Positions 12,201 through 23,051 of a stretch of DNA of 64,000 nucleotides are shown piece by piece; the stretch's first letter is position 1; each line of letters starts with the position of its first letter. The notes under the pieces were generated by a model, which was given only the letters and a program-made list of their open reading frames with translations, was not told the origin of the DNA and searched no databases. Location: NCBI GenBank assembly GCA_032358255.1, contig JAULBX010003221.1:1-64000 (forward strand). Reading direction: 5' to 3'. The position numbers and the translations under genes are program-made. The DNA is from Heterotrichella gracilis (lineage: Eukaryota > Sar > Xanthophyceae > Tribonematales > Xanthonemataceae).

Positions 12201-13146
12201 GTACCTTTGATGTTTGCATTGTTAACAGTACTGACGGTGCATGTGTGCGTAATGCTAGCTATATTATTTCCTTTCCCCCCCCATAAATTTTCACAGATTA
12301 GCATCAAGCTTGCCATTCAATAATCTTTAAAAAATTACACCCCCATTCCTATTCTCCAGGTCAGCCCCAAGCTGGGCGATGTCGCAGCACATTTTATATT
12401 TCAATGCAGTTTGTCTTGCCATCTCTGTGAATTTTGTAAATCCCTATTCTCGAGGTCGTCCCTGTGCTTGATGATGTCGCAGTAACTTTTATATTTCAAT
12501 CTCTTTTATTTATTGAATTTTGCCATACCTGTTCTCCAGGTCGTCCCTGTGCTTTGTGATGTCGCAGCAGCGGGGGGTGAGCACCACGATGTTGGTCTCC
12601 CTCACCGCGGTCAGGTTGACTGAAGCTGACGGAAGGGGGTCCCCGGGGGTGGGGGTGGCGGCTGCGGCTGCAGTGTGCACTCAGGTTAGGGTTTAGGTGG
12701 GACGGTGGTGGTGGTGGGGGGTCCGCACGGGTTGGGTTGGCGGCGACAATGTGCAAGCTCACGCGGTGGAGGCAGGACATGGGGAGCCAGCAGGTTCCAA
12801 TGACGACATGCGCATGCAGGTGCCATGTTTGCGCCGCGGTGTGTGATGGCATTGCACTGCATGCAAGCGTTGTACTCAGAGCGGCATTCAAAGTGCTCAG
12901 TTGAGCTCATGTGTGAAGTTTCAAGTTCTGTGTATGCTAGCTCTGCCTGTGACGCTGCCACCCTTGTTACTTTTTTACAATTGCAAGTAACCCGAACCCT
13001 TCCTTACGCCATCTCGGATCTACACGCAGCAGCCACCCACCTTGGCAGTCCTGCAGGTGGCCCAGGCATGCAAGCAGCGCTAGCGAGGTGACCAGGAGTG
13101 CACCGGGCTTTCGCTTGGCCTGGTGTTTGCGGTGTACGCTGAGCAT
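9258..13146 (-). CDS. Type II membrane glycosyltransferase (GT-B-like)
   Basis: Seven exons close in frame to 493 residues: 13146-13041, 12667-12529, 11668-11547, 11237-11021, 10787-10596, 10324-10132, 9770-9258. The N-terminus is a short basic stretch (HRKHQAKRK) followed by a hydrophobic helix at about residues 15-31, the signal-anchor layout of Golgi/ER glycosyltransferases. The last exon has a donor-binding-like motif, SPADYEAMMCGAVVVKPR, similar to the C-terminal motif of family 1 and exostosin-like transferases. A mid-protein strand RADVIIAEYTS fits the nucleotide-sugar fold. The sugar and acceptor cannot be told. Intron 2 carries extra copies of the exon 2 edge. Confidence 0.8.
9780..9960. 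repeat. AT-rich intron stretch with a short exon 7 copy
   Basis: The intron before the last glycosyltransferase exon is unusually AT-rich (9785-9895). It is followed by a roughly 20-base copy (about 9899-9919) of exon 7 sequence found at 9711-9732 (GGCAGGAAGTTGAGGA). This is one of the smaller exon-derived duplications in the window. Confidence 0.5.
12351..12575 (-). repeat. Tandem copies of glycosyltransferase exon 2 donor edge
   Basis: The 3' edge of exon 2 with its downstream intron sequence is present three times, starting near 12351, 12446 and 12531, a period of about 85-95 bases. Only the copy ending at 12529 extends into the full exon. The other two lie inside intron 2 and retain CTCCAGGTCGTCCC- and GATGTCGCAG-type sequence. 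Confidence 0.8.
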
Positions 13147-14679
13147 GGCTGACAAGTATCCCCAACCCAGGTGGCTAGTGGCTTGAAGCTTGGTGGGTGG
13201 AAATTTTGTATTCAACGACGTTCCTGTAGCCAGCAGGAGCCAGTTGGGAGCGGTGCCATTCACTTGTGGTACAGCCAGCATGATAAGCATCTAGCAATAT
13301 GAAACTTTGTAGCAGCTCACAGGAAAGCAGGCGGATGACCCAAAGTTGTTCTAGGGACTGTCCAGACAAGCTTACAAGGTAGGACACATATTACTGTTGA
13401 GAAGGGCGGCAACTCTACATCGCAGCCATAAGCACCTGGCGACCATACCTGGTTCAAAGTCAGGCCCACCAAGTTGTGACTACATCATCAGGTTCCACAA
13501 TGCCCCACAGCCTGGCTTTGGTGCAATGGCCAGGAAAGATCTGATTGCGCTGTGGCAGTCACAAGTGGGTCAAGCACAGGTGGCCCGGGTGACCTGAGGT
13601 GAGGTAGGTGCACATGTCACCACCTGAGGATCTGTGAGTTACGTTCACAAATCACAATGGGAGTGGCTTCAGTACGCAAAGCCTCAGAGAAACGGAAGAG
13701 AAAAACAGGTCGGTGTTTGGCATGCAACGGATGACTCAACGAGGAGAGCATTTCCTTCTGCATGCCTACGTCGTTTCAAAAATGGATACCACGATCACAA
13801 GCTGAATTGGGCCGGAGATGCATACAGATGCAATAGTGTAACGATACTTAACGCGAATAAGACCCTAACTGATCACCAACTGTTGCATTGACTTCAGAAC
13901 GGAGCTGGTCGTGTGTGGGCCCATTGACATGGTCACATGCAAGCATACTCGCTCTACCGTAATGCGGCGTATCGGGCCTCTAGGTTGGAAATAGCCAATA
14001 ACACATACCTGCACCGTTGCCAAATAGGTTCGCCAAAGCCCCTCTGACGACCCACTGCAGTGTCACATGGCTACACAACCAGCAGTTCCATACAGTTGTG
14101 GTTAAGAGTAGAGGTGCCAAGCAAAATGCCCTGCAGTGCCAAGTGTGGTTGTAGAGAACGTAGTAAAGGCCGATATCACGTTGTGCTCGAAGAAGGCTGG
14201 CCCACTGTGCACCAGTAGTAATATCCCACTACTGTAACATTGCAGTCAGACTGGGTGCCAGTTGTCAATGGTCACTGTTTTCAATAAAAAGGTCTCTGAC
14301 AACAGTTTTTTTGCTTGTTGCCCAAAGTGCTGCCAGTGCATGTTTGTTGTAATACTGCTGGCCTTTTCATAAAAATATTGTGCTGCATGCCACAGGCCAC
14401 AAAAACCATTGGCGGCCATGACCATTGTGCCCATGCCCAATGTGCGGCATTACGACATGGACTTGGTGGTAATCTGGCAGATCCCGCAGGTGCCGCCCAA
14501 CGCTGGTAGAATATCTTGTGATATAATCTCATTTTGTACCAATATTAATTGTTTTATTACCACAAAGTTTGCCACTAGCAGGCGCACCATGGTCTGCAGG
14601 CAGTGAAAAACCCCATGCGTCTTACCCACAACCCTTGGAAGATAAACCAACAAAATCGGGCTAGACTGTGTCTATCTCG
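13147..14679. other. Intergenic region between glycosyltransferase and VPS62-like genes
   Basis: Contains the upstream region of the glycosyltransferase and the 3' flank of the VPS62-like gene. Two plus-strand open frames (13397-13597 and 13634-13891) have no recognisable motif and no plausible splice partners, so I do not call them. No repeat larger than short motifs was seen. Confidence 0.45.
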
Positions 14680-14815
14680 AGGTTGAAACACATGAACACG
14701 CGCTGCGCATAGGTGCAGGGCAAAGAAAACCCTCCACAACCCTGCAATAGAACCTGCCTAGAGGCTGTCTTTCTCTGGGTAGAACTGCATGAACACGCGC
14801 TGCGCATAGGTGCGG
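14680..14815 (-). repeat. Duplicated 3' coding end of VPS62-like gene
   Basis: The segment CATGAACACGCGCTGCGCAT within the last exon (14790-14809) recurs about 97 bases downstream at 14693-14712, beyond the stop codon. This is a tandem duplication of the gene's 3' end, the same pattern seen at the ends of the SGNH hydrolase and PH-RCC1-BRX genes. Confidence 0.75.
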
Positions 14816-17800
14816 GACACTGGGCACTCCGCCTTGAGGAACCAGCCCTGCAGCGCGGGGGGGATGCAGGTGCCCCACAGACCCCTGAACTCAAGCCACT
14901 CGGCGTCATGCAGCACCACTGCTGGCCGCCGCTCAATGGCAGTAGAGGGCGCTGCTGCCGGCTGTGCAGGACTGCCATCAGGCTGCACCGCCGCTGGCGG
15001 CCGCTCAGTGGTGGAAGGGGCGGGTGCTGCTATCGCTTGTGAAGAAGTGTCAGTGGAAGTTGTTATCGCTGCCGCCGCCTGTGCAGGAATGCCCTCATCC
15101 AACCCCGCAGTGGCGCCTTCTGTACCCGCGGTGGGTGCAATCCCCACCGGCGCAGCCTGCTCATCCCTGGGTTGGAACTCCCGAGCATGCTGGATGAAAA
15201 ACCCAGTATCCCCCAGCTCTCCGCTGCCTGCCGATTGCTGGGAATTCGAAAGTTGAAGAATACGCAGGCTGCACCCCCGGGATGGCACCCTTGGGAGGGC
15301 GATGTGGTCCCCTTGCAGGTGGCCCATGTGGCGGGTGATGAGGTGGGTCCACCAGTGGTCGATGTAGCCATGTGACTTGTCGATGGTGATTGGTGGCAGG
15401 AGGACCACTGCGCTGGGATCCCACACCTTGCCACCTGGGAACATGGTGATCGCATCAGCAGGAAAAATATTTGGGTGCAGCAGTGGTTCTCTAGAAATAC
15501 ACACGGTGGCGAACAAATGATAATGGGAGTTGCAACGGATCCTGCATGCATGCAATGTGTTCTGGCCTGAAATGTCGTCATTTTCCAGCGTATCCTATGC
15601 AACGTCGTCCATTTGCAATGTATCCAATTCAAGTCATGAACATCTGTGAATGCTGCCAACCATGCACACAACCCACGCACCTGCGGCTGTCCTGTCGTTC
15701 CCCAGCCAGAAAATCCTGTGCACCACCCCAGGCGAGGGGTACACCCCGTGCCCGTTGATTGCCACATACGCCATGATGCGCATGTCGGGCAGCCGCCGGG
15801 GCACATCCTGTGCTGCCACCCACTGCCCATCCACACTGCGGTGCGCGTTGTACCACACGCCTAGCAGATCACCTGCAGAGGGCAGTGGAGTTTGGAACCA
15901 GCTGTGCTTTTTAGACTTTAGCAGTTGCGCTTGGCAGTCTCTGACAGTATTGGTTGTTTGATGGCAGTGGAACATGGTGTGCAGCGAACCAATGGGCGTC
16001 CGCTGCGTTGCACGTTGTACCACACGCCCAGCAGGTCGCCTGCGAAAGGCAGTAGATTTAAGAACTAGCAATGCAATTAAGACTTGAGCAGTTGCCCTTG
16101 GCAGTTCATGGCAGTAATGGTTGTGTGTGTGTGTGATGGCAGTGAAAGCATACGCCGCAGCCACCCACGCTGTGGTGGGCGCTGTACCACACGCCTAGCA
16201 GGTCGCCTGCAGGGGTGGATCGGGTGGATTGCCATGGGTGGACTAGGGTTTTGGGTTTATGGTTCTGATCTAGCAATGCTGAAGGACCCTATAGCAAGTG
16301 CGCTGACAATTTGTGAAAGTGTTGATTGTGTGAAGACGTCAAAAAAGCCTACAAAACTTACAGTTAATTGAAAAAGAAACGTTCCCTTATTTAAGTTTGG
16401 TTGCCTATCAGCGTCGTCGCACAACCACAACGTTTACAACATGTCAGGGCACTGGTAGGGTTCTATCAGCGTTGCTAGATCAAATGAAATTGGGTCACAC
16501 TTTCTTTTTCGTAAATGTGATATTGATGACAGGTTAATGACGATGACTTTTATGAAAATGCAGTAAAAACCTCGAATGTTGTATTGTATATCCATCAAGC
16601 AGTTTAGCCATGTGGCAAAAAGCCGCACCTGACCCAGCATCCACCCGCACCGTCACGTGCTCCCAATCCCCATCATGATCCCCAGTGGACACCAGGCCCG
16701 CCACCTTGTAGGGCCCATTGTGGGGGTACAGGGTGAGGTAGGTGATCTCAAGCGCCTCCACCCCACCACCACCACCCACCACCTGCTTCACGTGGGCGTA
16801 CAGGGGGACGCTATTCAAATCCTGGCGGGGCACACCTGAGGGTGGGAGGGGGGAGGTTGACGCCTATTAGCACACCCTCAAAATAACCAGTGCATTATGA
16901 AACCTGAACGAGGTTTTTGCGAGGACGACAACTTGTCATTGTTAAGCCATGCGAAACACGATAAAGAAAAGCAAAGGAATGAAAGGAAAATTACCAAAAA
17001 AAAGCCAAAGGAGTAAATGAAACATGATGACTGGCCTCAACAGGTTTCCACCTGTGCGCGACCCTGCGCCCTAGAGGCCAGGTGCAGCAGCAGCGCAAAG
17101 GACATGAAAAAACTAATAACAATTGCCAAACCGTTGGTGATTCATTATTATTGGCCCTTAGAGGTTTTCCATCCCACCTGTGCGCGCCCTAGGTTCCAAA
17201 TGCAGCAGCAGGGCCTGCGGGTCATGTGTGCGCTGCGCCTCAAGTAGATGGGGTGCCTCCACCTGGCCCATGGGATGCAGGCACTGGCGGCTGCCATCGC
17301 TGCGCCTGCACAGTGGCCAGGTAAAGGGCATTGGTGTTTCTGGGGGGATTGGTGGGGTGGGCAGGGGGGTGGGCTATGGAGGTTTTGGGGGGGGTGGAGG
17401 GGTGGGGCATGTGGTCTGACCTCGTTGGTTTGGGAGAGATGGGTGGGGTGGGTAACATGGGTCTGAATGCCTGGCCATCGATGTGGAATGGGGTGGAGTT
17501 GCCGCCCTCACCTTGAAATGTGATGCCTTGACCAACGCATGATGGTAATGGGTTTTTGGGTGATGCAGAGTGTGTGTGGCTGCACCCAGGGCTGCACCTT
17601 TACTTTGTGGAAAAAAAACTGGAATGCGGGATGCAAGACAAGGTGGTAGCCTGCCACCCACCGAGCTGAGCTGGAGCTCGATGTGCTGCAAACCCTCAAC
17701 CCTCAATTTAAACCCTATACCCTATACCCTACACCCCACCTGAGCGACAGCTCGCTGTGCTGCTTGAACACTAAACATTCAACCTAGACCCTCAACCTAA

Positions 17801-17979
17801 ACCCTGAACCCAAACCCTAAGCCTAGCCTCCACCTGAGCGACAGCTCGCTGTGCTGCATGAACCACTCCACGCTGCAGGGGAAGAACCGCTCCTTGGGGT
17901 GCAGCAGCAGCACAGGGGCATGGCGGGCCACCAGGTCTTTCACCCACTCCAGGCTACAGCGGTTGCTGTGGCTTGCCAT
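14758..17979 (-). CDS. VPS62 / DUF946-family protein
   Basis: Five exons close in frame to 467 residues: 17979-17834, 17305-17178, 16835-16629, 15872-15681, 15488-14758. The family signature runs through it: APVLLLHPKERFFPCSVEW at about 20-38, YLTLYPHNGPYKVAG and GDHDGDWEHVTVRVD at about 115-158, and MAYVAINGHGVYPSPG at about 190-205. These match the plant and fungal VPS62/DUF946 family, whose biochemical role is poorly defined. The C-terminal region (about 345-430) is low-complexity Ala/Thr/Pro. The start at 17979 was chosen for its strong GCCACCATGG context. A phase-compatible upstream exon (18538-18346) with a signal-peptide-like start would give 536 residues instead. Exon edges are duplicated in three introns. 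Confidence 0.85.
15836..16215 (-). repeat. Copies of VPS62-like exon 4 acceptor edge in intron 3
   Basis: The acceptor and first 25-40 bases of exon 4 (15836-15880) recur twice upstream in intron 3, at about 16000-16045 and 16168-16215, each with ...ACCACACGCC(T/C)AGCAGGTCGCCTGC. Flanking intron sequence (GCAGTTGC...TTGGCAGT) is repeated too, so the unit is about 165 bases. Confidence 0.85.
17040..17240 (-). repeat. Copy of VPS62-like exon 2 donor edge
   Basis: Sequence at 17048-17095 (CCACCTGTGCGCG, then CCCTAGAGG and GCAGCAGCAG) copies the end of exon 2 and its donor at 17172-17215. The duplicated donor (CGCGCACAG/GTGG) is intact and could compete with the real one. Confidence 0.75.
17650..17865 (-). 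repeat. Copies of VPS62-like exon 1 donor edge joined by telomere-like tracts
   Basis: The exon 1 end and donor (17831-17865) are copied at 17735-17764 and, more diverged, at about 17653-17690. Between copies lie runs such as AACCCTATACCCTATACCC and CCTAAACCCTGAACCCAAAC, which are degenerate CCCTAAA repeats. Confidence 0.85.
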
Positions 17980-18345
17980 GGTGGCCGCAAGGGCTATTTC
18001 AGCATAGCTTGAAAGGTTTGTACCCTTGATGGAGGCTGCGCATGGACCCTCGACTTCAGATTTGTGGTTGACTGGGCCAATGGTGGGTCTGTTGGTGTGA
18101 CCGCTATTTCAAGCCGGCTTTGTTTATGGCTGATTGGATGACGTTCCCATCCTCACCCTGAAGATGCACGTGGCGGGGATGTCAAGGTGGGTTTGCAAAC
18201 TTGATGGGATTTTTCAGTTGCATGCCAATGCATGCATGCGTGTGCACAATGCATGCATATATTCTTGTCAAAGCAGACCGGATCGGAAGCCACCGAATGC
18301 AGACAATACACCATAGAGGTGAATAAGCGCTTTGCTCCCACTCAC

Positions 18346-18538
18346 CCTTTGCTCTGTGTAGCAGGACCAGAACGCCTTGTGCTCGTCCGCACAGCAGAAC
18401 CCAAACCAGGAGCACGTCTTGTAGCAGTTCAGCAGGTCCACTGTGAACAGGGAAACAGCAACCTCTTCTCACAACAACGACAGCTTCACTAGAAGAAGTC
18501 AAAAACAGCAAATGCGCGAAGATAAGCAGTGCCACCAT
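18346..18538 (-). CDS. Possible alternative first exon of VPS62-like gene (signal peptide)
   Basis: An ATG at 18538 opens a frame beginning MVALLIFAHLLFLTSSSEA, a good secretion-signal shape. It ends at a strong donor (GTGAGT, 18345-18340). Spliced to an acceptor ending at 17994 it enters the main VPS62-like frame in phase. Another frame of the same segment reads as a Cys-rich peptide (CYKTCSWFGFCC), so the true reading is uncertain. Confidence 0.3.
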
Positions 18539-19875
18539 GGACTAAGCAGTGCCACCATGGACAAGCAACAACGAAGTTGAGGTGAACATACAAACGAGAT
18601 GCTCAACACTTTGTTCCGAACTTACGTTGCAGATGCGCACACGCTTGCAGTGCTTCCTCTTTAGACCTGGTAGGAGATTTCCTCTTCGTGTTTGGCTGTG
18701 CCTGGTTCATGCTTTGCCAGCAACAGAGAGACCTACAAGCCTGCACTCTGTGCTGCCTTACAATGACAGTGGACGTTCTGCACCAAAAAGCTTACTCAGG
18801 TGAACCACAAGAGCTGCTCTTTGACTCCAGAACTGGTGGCAGAAGCCACTTTTCACTGGCAAAGACTCTTTGAAAGAGCCATGCAGTCTGACAAGGGTGG
18901 TGTTGTACTCGCGGTGTAGCTGGTCCGGCAGCCGGCATGATGTGTGCCCAAAAGTACTCTTGGGCAGGTGGCTTAAAACATTGTGGGTGGCCTCCGTCAA
19001 CCACGACATTACTAGAGGTCAGGAAACAACCAGCACCACCCAGATAAAATTGGTGCACACACTACTTTGCGGTATACTAGGACCCACAATAAGTTACAAG
19101 GGCGACACCAATGTGACAAGATTTTGCAGCTATAAGCGTGTCACTGTTCACCTGTTCACCTGTTAGTAACATAGAGGGTAAGTGTTGGTCCACTGAGTGA
19201 GTTTCTGGCTGAGAAGTGAACATTGAGCATTGTAATAACAGGCCACTGTGTGACACAGCGAATTCGTTTTCCATCTGAGGGTAAAATCGCCTCCGATGGA
19301 AGGAGTCGCAGACCGTTTATGCACTGCAGCGTAACACTGTTAGCACTGTGCTGCTACTGTGTAACACGATAAGGACTTTAACCAATACTGACACGACTAA
19401 ACTAAAGGTCTTTGACTTGAAAGTGCACGATTTGCAAGTTAAAGCACAAAACAACACCTAATGTAGCTGGAACGCAATGGCATTCTTGAGTCACCATGAA
19501 CAATATAAATTGCAACAAAGAATGTGACAGTCACTGCAGGTTGCAACGTGGTAGAAAAAGTGGGGTTCGTGAGGCGCCACTCTCATTGGTTCGCTTTCAT
19601 GACACCAGCAGTTGAAAACCCTCTAGAAAGCGCGTGCCCGCCCACCTCTCCCACCCAGTTGCCTTCCCTGGGGTCCCACCATCACCCCTTCCCTAAGGGG
19701 ACCCGCTGTTGCTACTATTCTACCCTTGGCTGCCTCTCTAAACCCCTTGTTGAGCTCTTCCTCCCCCTTCTCGCTGTTTGCTGGACGCATACTTTTGTCT
19801 AGCTCCACCGATTGGGCAATGCCCCCCCTTCCCTGCCTTCACTTTTCCCTCCCTGGTCCCCCATCCACCCCCCAC
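18539..19875. other. Intergenic region upstream of VPS62-like gene
   Basis: No gene is recognised. Short plus-strand frames (18549-18803, 18870-19166) and minus-strand frames lack motifs. A 20-base direct repeat (GCAGTGCCACCATGGAC) lies at 18528-18561, next to the possible alternative start. Confidence 0.4.
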
Positions 19876-20040
19876 CCCTACCCCTTCTTGCTCTTGCCCA
19901 ACACATACTTCCTGTCCTGCTCCGCCCGGTAGCTGGAAACCCTAAACCTTAAACCCACAACCCAAACCCTACACCCTTCCCCTACCCCTTCTTGCTCTTC
20001 CCCGACACATACTTCCTGTCCAGCTCCGCCCGGTAGCTGC
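19876..20040 (-). repeat. Duplicated 3' coding end of SGNH hydrolase gene
   Basis: The last about 55 coding bases (19982-20038) recur at about 19880-19934, beyond the stop codon. The copies are separated by AAACCCTAAACCTTAAACCC and similar telomere-like sequence. Confidence 0.85.
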
Positions 20041-23000
20041 ACCGCTTGGGAATATGCGGGAACATGGTGCGCAGGCGGGGCAGCAGGCAGTTCTCCAGGA
20101 TGATCTGCCAGCCCTGGGCCGTGGGGTGCGTCATGCTGCTGTCAAAGAGGTACGACTTGAGGTAGCGCTTGTTGTTCTGCGGGAAGGGGGGGGGGAGGGG
20201 GCGGTGGGTGAGATAGAGAGGGAGAGGGATTTGTGAGAGATCACCCAAGGTGGCATCATGTAAGGACATCATGATGGAAAACCACTTTGTTGGTTTACAA
20301 GGGCATTAGGCAGCATGGTGCATTGAGATACTGGACGTGCAATTGGCAATGCTAACTTTTGAGGCGGGGCAGCACGGGTACATGCAAATAGTATTGTCAT
20401 GGTAGCGATGTACATACAATTGTACATAATAATGGTATTGCTTGGCGTCGCTGCAACACCTTTCAATCACTCACCGGTCCAGTGTAGAGAAGGCCGGCCC
20501 TGTATGTGCAGTCCACAAACTCGTAGTTCCCCTGGCGGGCACGCGCAGACAACACGGCATTGGCGATGTCAATCTGGTGGGTGCGCCTGCAGAGATAAGG
20601 GGATGGGGGTGAGCATGGGTGCGCCTGTGGGGGCGGGGGGGTAGGTGAGCATGGGTGTGGGCGGGTGTAGCCACGCACTGCCGGGTGCCACAGGTGGGTG
20701 GTGCAGTGGTGAGGTGGCAAGGGGGGTAGAACACAGGGATGGAGGGGCCACGTAGATGCAGACAGAGGCGGAGGATGCAGGCCCAAAAATCAACTCTGGT
20801 CAACGCTCCTAGTGATGCAATGGCAGGCACCCGTATGCGCATTGCAATTTGCTTAACACCGCTTGTGCCGGAATGCAGGACACCTTTTTCTTTTGTAAAA
20901 CTACTTATATGGTTATTTTTGTAAAACTACATGTATACTTATTTTGTAAAACTACTTGTCCTTTGACTTCATTTTCACTACCTACTCCACGCCACACTCA
21001 CGGATTCTGGTCAATGTTGTTGTTCCCTGTCTGGCCGCGTGGCAGAATGGACATGAGGAACACCTTTGCACCCGGGGCCTTGGCGTGCACATCTTGGACC
21101 AGGCCTGAGATGCGGCGGCTGGTGTCGGCGCCAACGGTCCAGGCGGTGCTCTGCGGGGGGAGTAGATGGGGGGCGGGATTGAGTGGGTTTGCAGGTGTTT
21201 GTAGGGATGGCCAGAGACATTTTTGTAATCCCAGCTCTTAATTTGTAGCTTAACAAGTGTCAAACCAAACTGGATGAATGTAAAATTGATATATGTCTGG
21301 ACCAGTCCTGAGATGCGGCGGCTGGTGTCGGCGCCAACGGTCCAGGCGGTGCCCTGCGGGGAGAGGAATGGGTGGGTGGGTGGCATGGGAGGGTGGTGGG
21401 TGTTTGCGGTGGAGGGATAGCTGTAGATAGATCTGGGTTGATAAGGTGCAGTATTTTGGTAATTTGTCCACTCTCCAAACACTCTTATAAAAGGGTATAA
21501 AAAGCACTCACATAAAAGCATTCAAATTAATATTTTTAGCACATAGGGCTTTGCATATGGGCGCCATGCATCCACTGTGACTGGTCAGTGTGCAATGGAT
21601 GGTGTTGGCGCCCATTCTAAAAAACATGCCTGGTCCCTGCATCCGTTGACGTTCCCCCACTCACCCCCTGTGAATAATCCTTGATGTCATTGGTCCCCAC
21701 CAGCAGCACCACGGCCTTGATGCGCATATTGGGGGTGACCTCGCCATTCACCACACGCCAGCGCACATTGGGGGTGCGGTCGCCTACGGGGCAGGGGCGA
21801 GCTGAGTCAGGGCACTGTCAACAACCCAAGTTCATGGCTGGGAGCTGCCAACAGTCCGCTCTGGAGGTGTAATGGTAAAATGTATGTACTGTGAAATGTA
21901 ATATAAGATAATGTAATATCCATGCATGCAGCAATTTGAAGTATTTGACATGACACCTCGCCATTCACCACACGCCAGCGCACGTTGGAGGTGCGGTCGC
22001 CTGCGGGGCAGGGGGGGGAATTGTGGCTCAAAGAGGACCGGGGACTAGATTCAATGCCGCCTGGGACTATGTTCAACGTTCTGGTCATGCAGAAGAATAA
22101 ATTCTTTGATTAAATTATAAGTGAATTGATATAAAATAACAATGATTCTAAATATACTATTTAGGATTTGTATTGTAAGAATAAAGTGAACATGGAATAT
22201 TAATTACCCTAAGCTTATCACTCTCCCTATATATCTGACGCCACTGGCGGCGCACCTGAAATGGCAAAGTTGTCGCTCCTCGGGACGTAGTGCTGCACAC
22301 ACTTGCTGAACATTGCAGCCACAGGCTCAGAGGGGGGCCAGGAGAAGTCCTGCCGCCTGCCGATCAGCGCCTGAACGATGGAGTCACCCATCCACAGCAA
22401 GTCCAAGCCACCCTGGGTATAAAAGTGGAGGGGGGAGAGGGGTCAGAATGGCAGGGAGGGATGGGGTGACTGGTCAACAGCTGTGCGGCATGTATGTGTC
22501 ATGGGTGTGATGGTTCGTTAACGGTGGGGATGGAAACTGGTTGGCCGCTGGTTGATGGATCAGCCAACCACAGCAGTGTATAGAGAAGGGGAGAGGTGAG
22601 GGGGGTCAATATGCGTTGGAGGGTTGAAGGCTCAACCACCCGGCGTGCCTCTGCCCATATCGGGCCATGGCCAAGCTTGACGGTAGTGGTTGTGTAGGGT
22701 TTAGGGTGTTGTAGCTGCTGGCCATCCCATAGTTTGTGCTTCCTGGCATAGGTCTTTGTGGTTTTTGTGTAGGGTTTTGTAGGGTTTAGGGTTTTGGAGC
22801 TGGGGGCCATACCCGTAGTTTGTGCTTCCTGGCATGGGTCATCGTGTTTTGTGTGTAGGGTTTAGTAGGGTTTAGGGTTTTGGAGCTGGGGCCCGTACCC
22901 GTAGCTCGTGCTTCCTGGCCATGGTCCGAAACTGGTTGTGCAGCGGCATCCACCAGGAGTCTGACCGGGTTTGGTAGTCCTGGGCCTCCGCCTCTTGCCA

Positions 23001-23051
23001 CACACACACCGCCACCAGCAGCAGCGCTATCCGCACTGCCTGGGGGACCAT
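19982..23051 (-). CDS. Secreted SGNH/GDSL-type hydrolase
   Basis: Six exons close in frame to 294 residues: 23051-22899, 22412-22256, 21783-21665, 21150-21002, 20586-20475, 20176-19982. A signal peptide is clear at residues 1-22 (MVPQAVRIALLLVAVCVW). Block I nucleophile is Gly60-Asp61-Ser62 in LLWMGDSIVQ; the Gly133-Thr134-Asn135-Asp136 block is in VVLLVGTND; the catalytic His is His247 in FDSSMTHPTAQGW. The set resembles PAF-acetylhydrolase-like SGNH esterases acting on acyl or acetyl esters. The final block reads D-x4-H rather than the usual D-x2-H. A basic C-terminus (SGKSKKG) follows. Introns 1-3 and the 3' flank contain exon-edge copies. Confidence 0.85.
21296..21365 (-). repeat. Copy of SGNH hydrolase exon 4 acceptor edge
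   Basis: About 60 bases of exon 4 with its acceptor (21100-21155) are repeated in intron 3, including the acceptor (CCGCAGGGCACC in place of CCGCAGAGCACC). The first exon codons are nearly unchanged, so an alternative acceptor is plausible. Confidence 0.85.
21956..22016 (-). repeat. Copy of SGNH hydrolase exon 3 acceptor edge
   Basis: Matches 21739-21795 (CTCGCCATTCACCACACGCC...GGTCGCCT.CGGGGCAGGG) with few differences. It sits upstream of the real exon 3 in intron 2 and includes a matching acceptor. Confidence 0.85.
22690..22925 (-). repeat. Three tandem units: SGNH hydrolase exon 1 donor edge plus TTTAGGG tracts
   Basis: Units of about 88 bases contain the exon 1 end (GTAGTTTGTGCTTCCTGGCA on the plus strand) followed by runs such as GTAGGGTTTAGGGTTTTGG. 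The real donor is in the rightmost unit at 22898. This is one of the clearest arrays of exon edge plus telomeric repeat. Confidence 0.9.

Noticed and set aside
13634-13891. 85-codon plus-strand ORF between two genes
   Set aside because: It has a plausible amino-acid mix but no ATG context, splice partners or motif; not enough to call a gene.
15063-15836. 257-codon minus-strand ORF
   Set aside because: It overlaps VPS62-like exons 4 and 5 in the wrong frame; the correct frame shows the family motifs and closes across all five exons.
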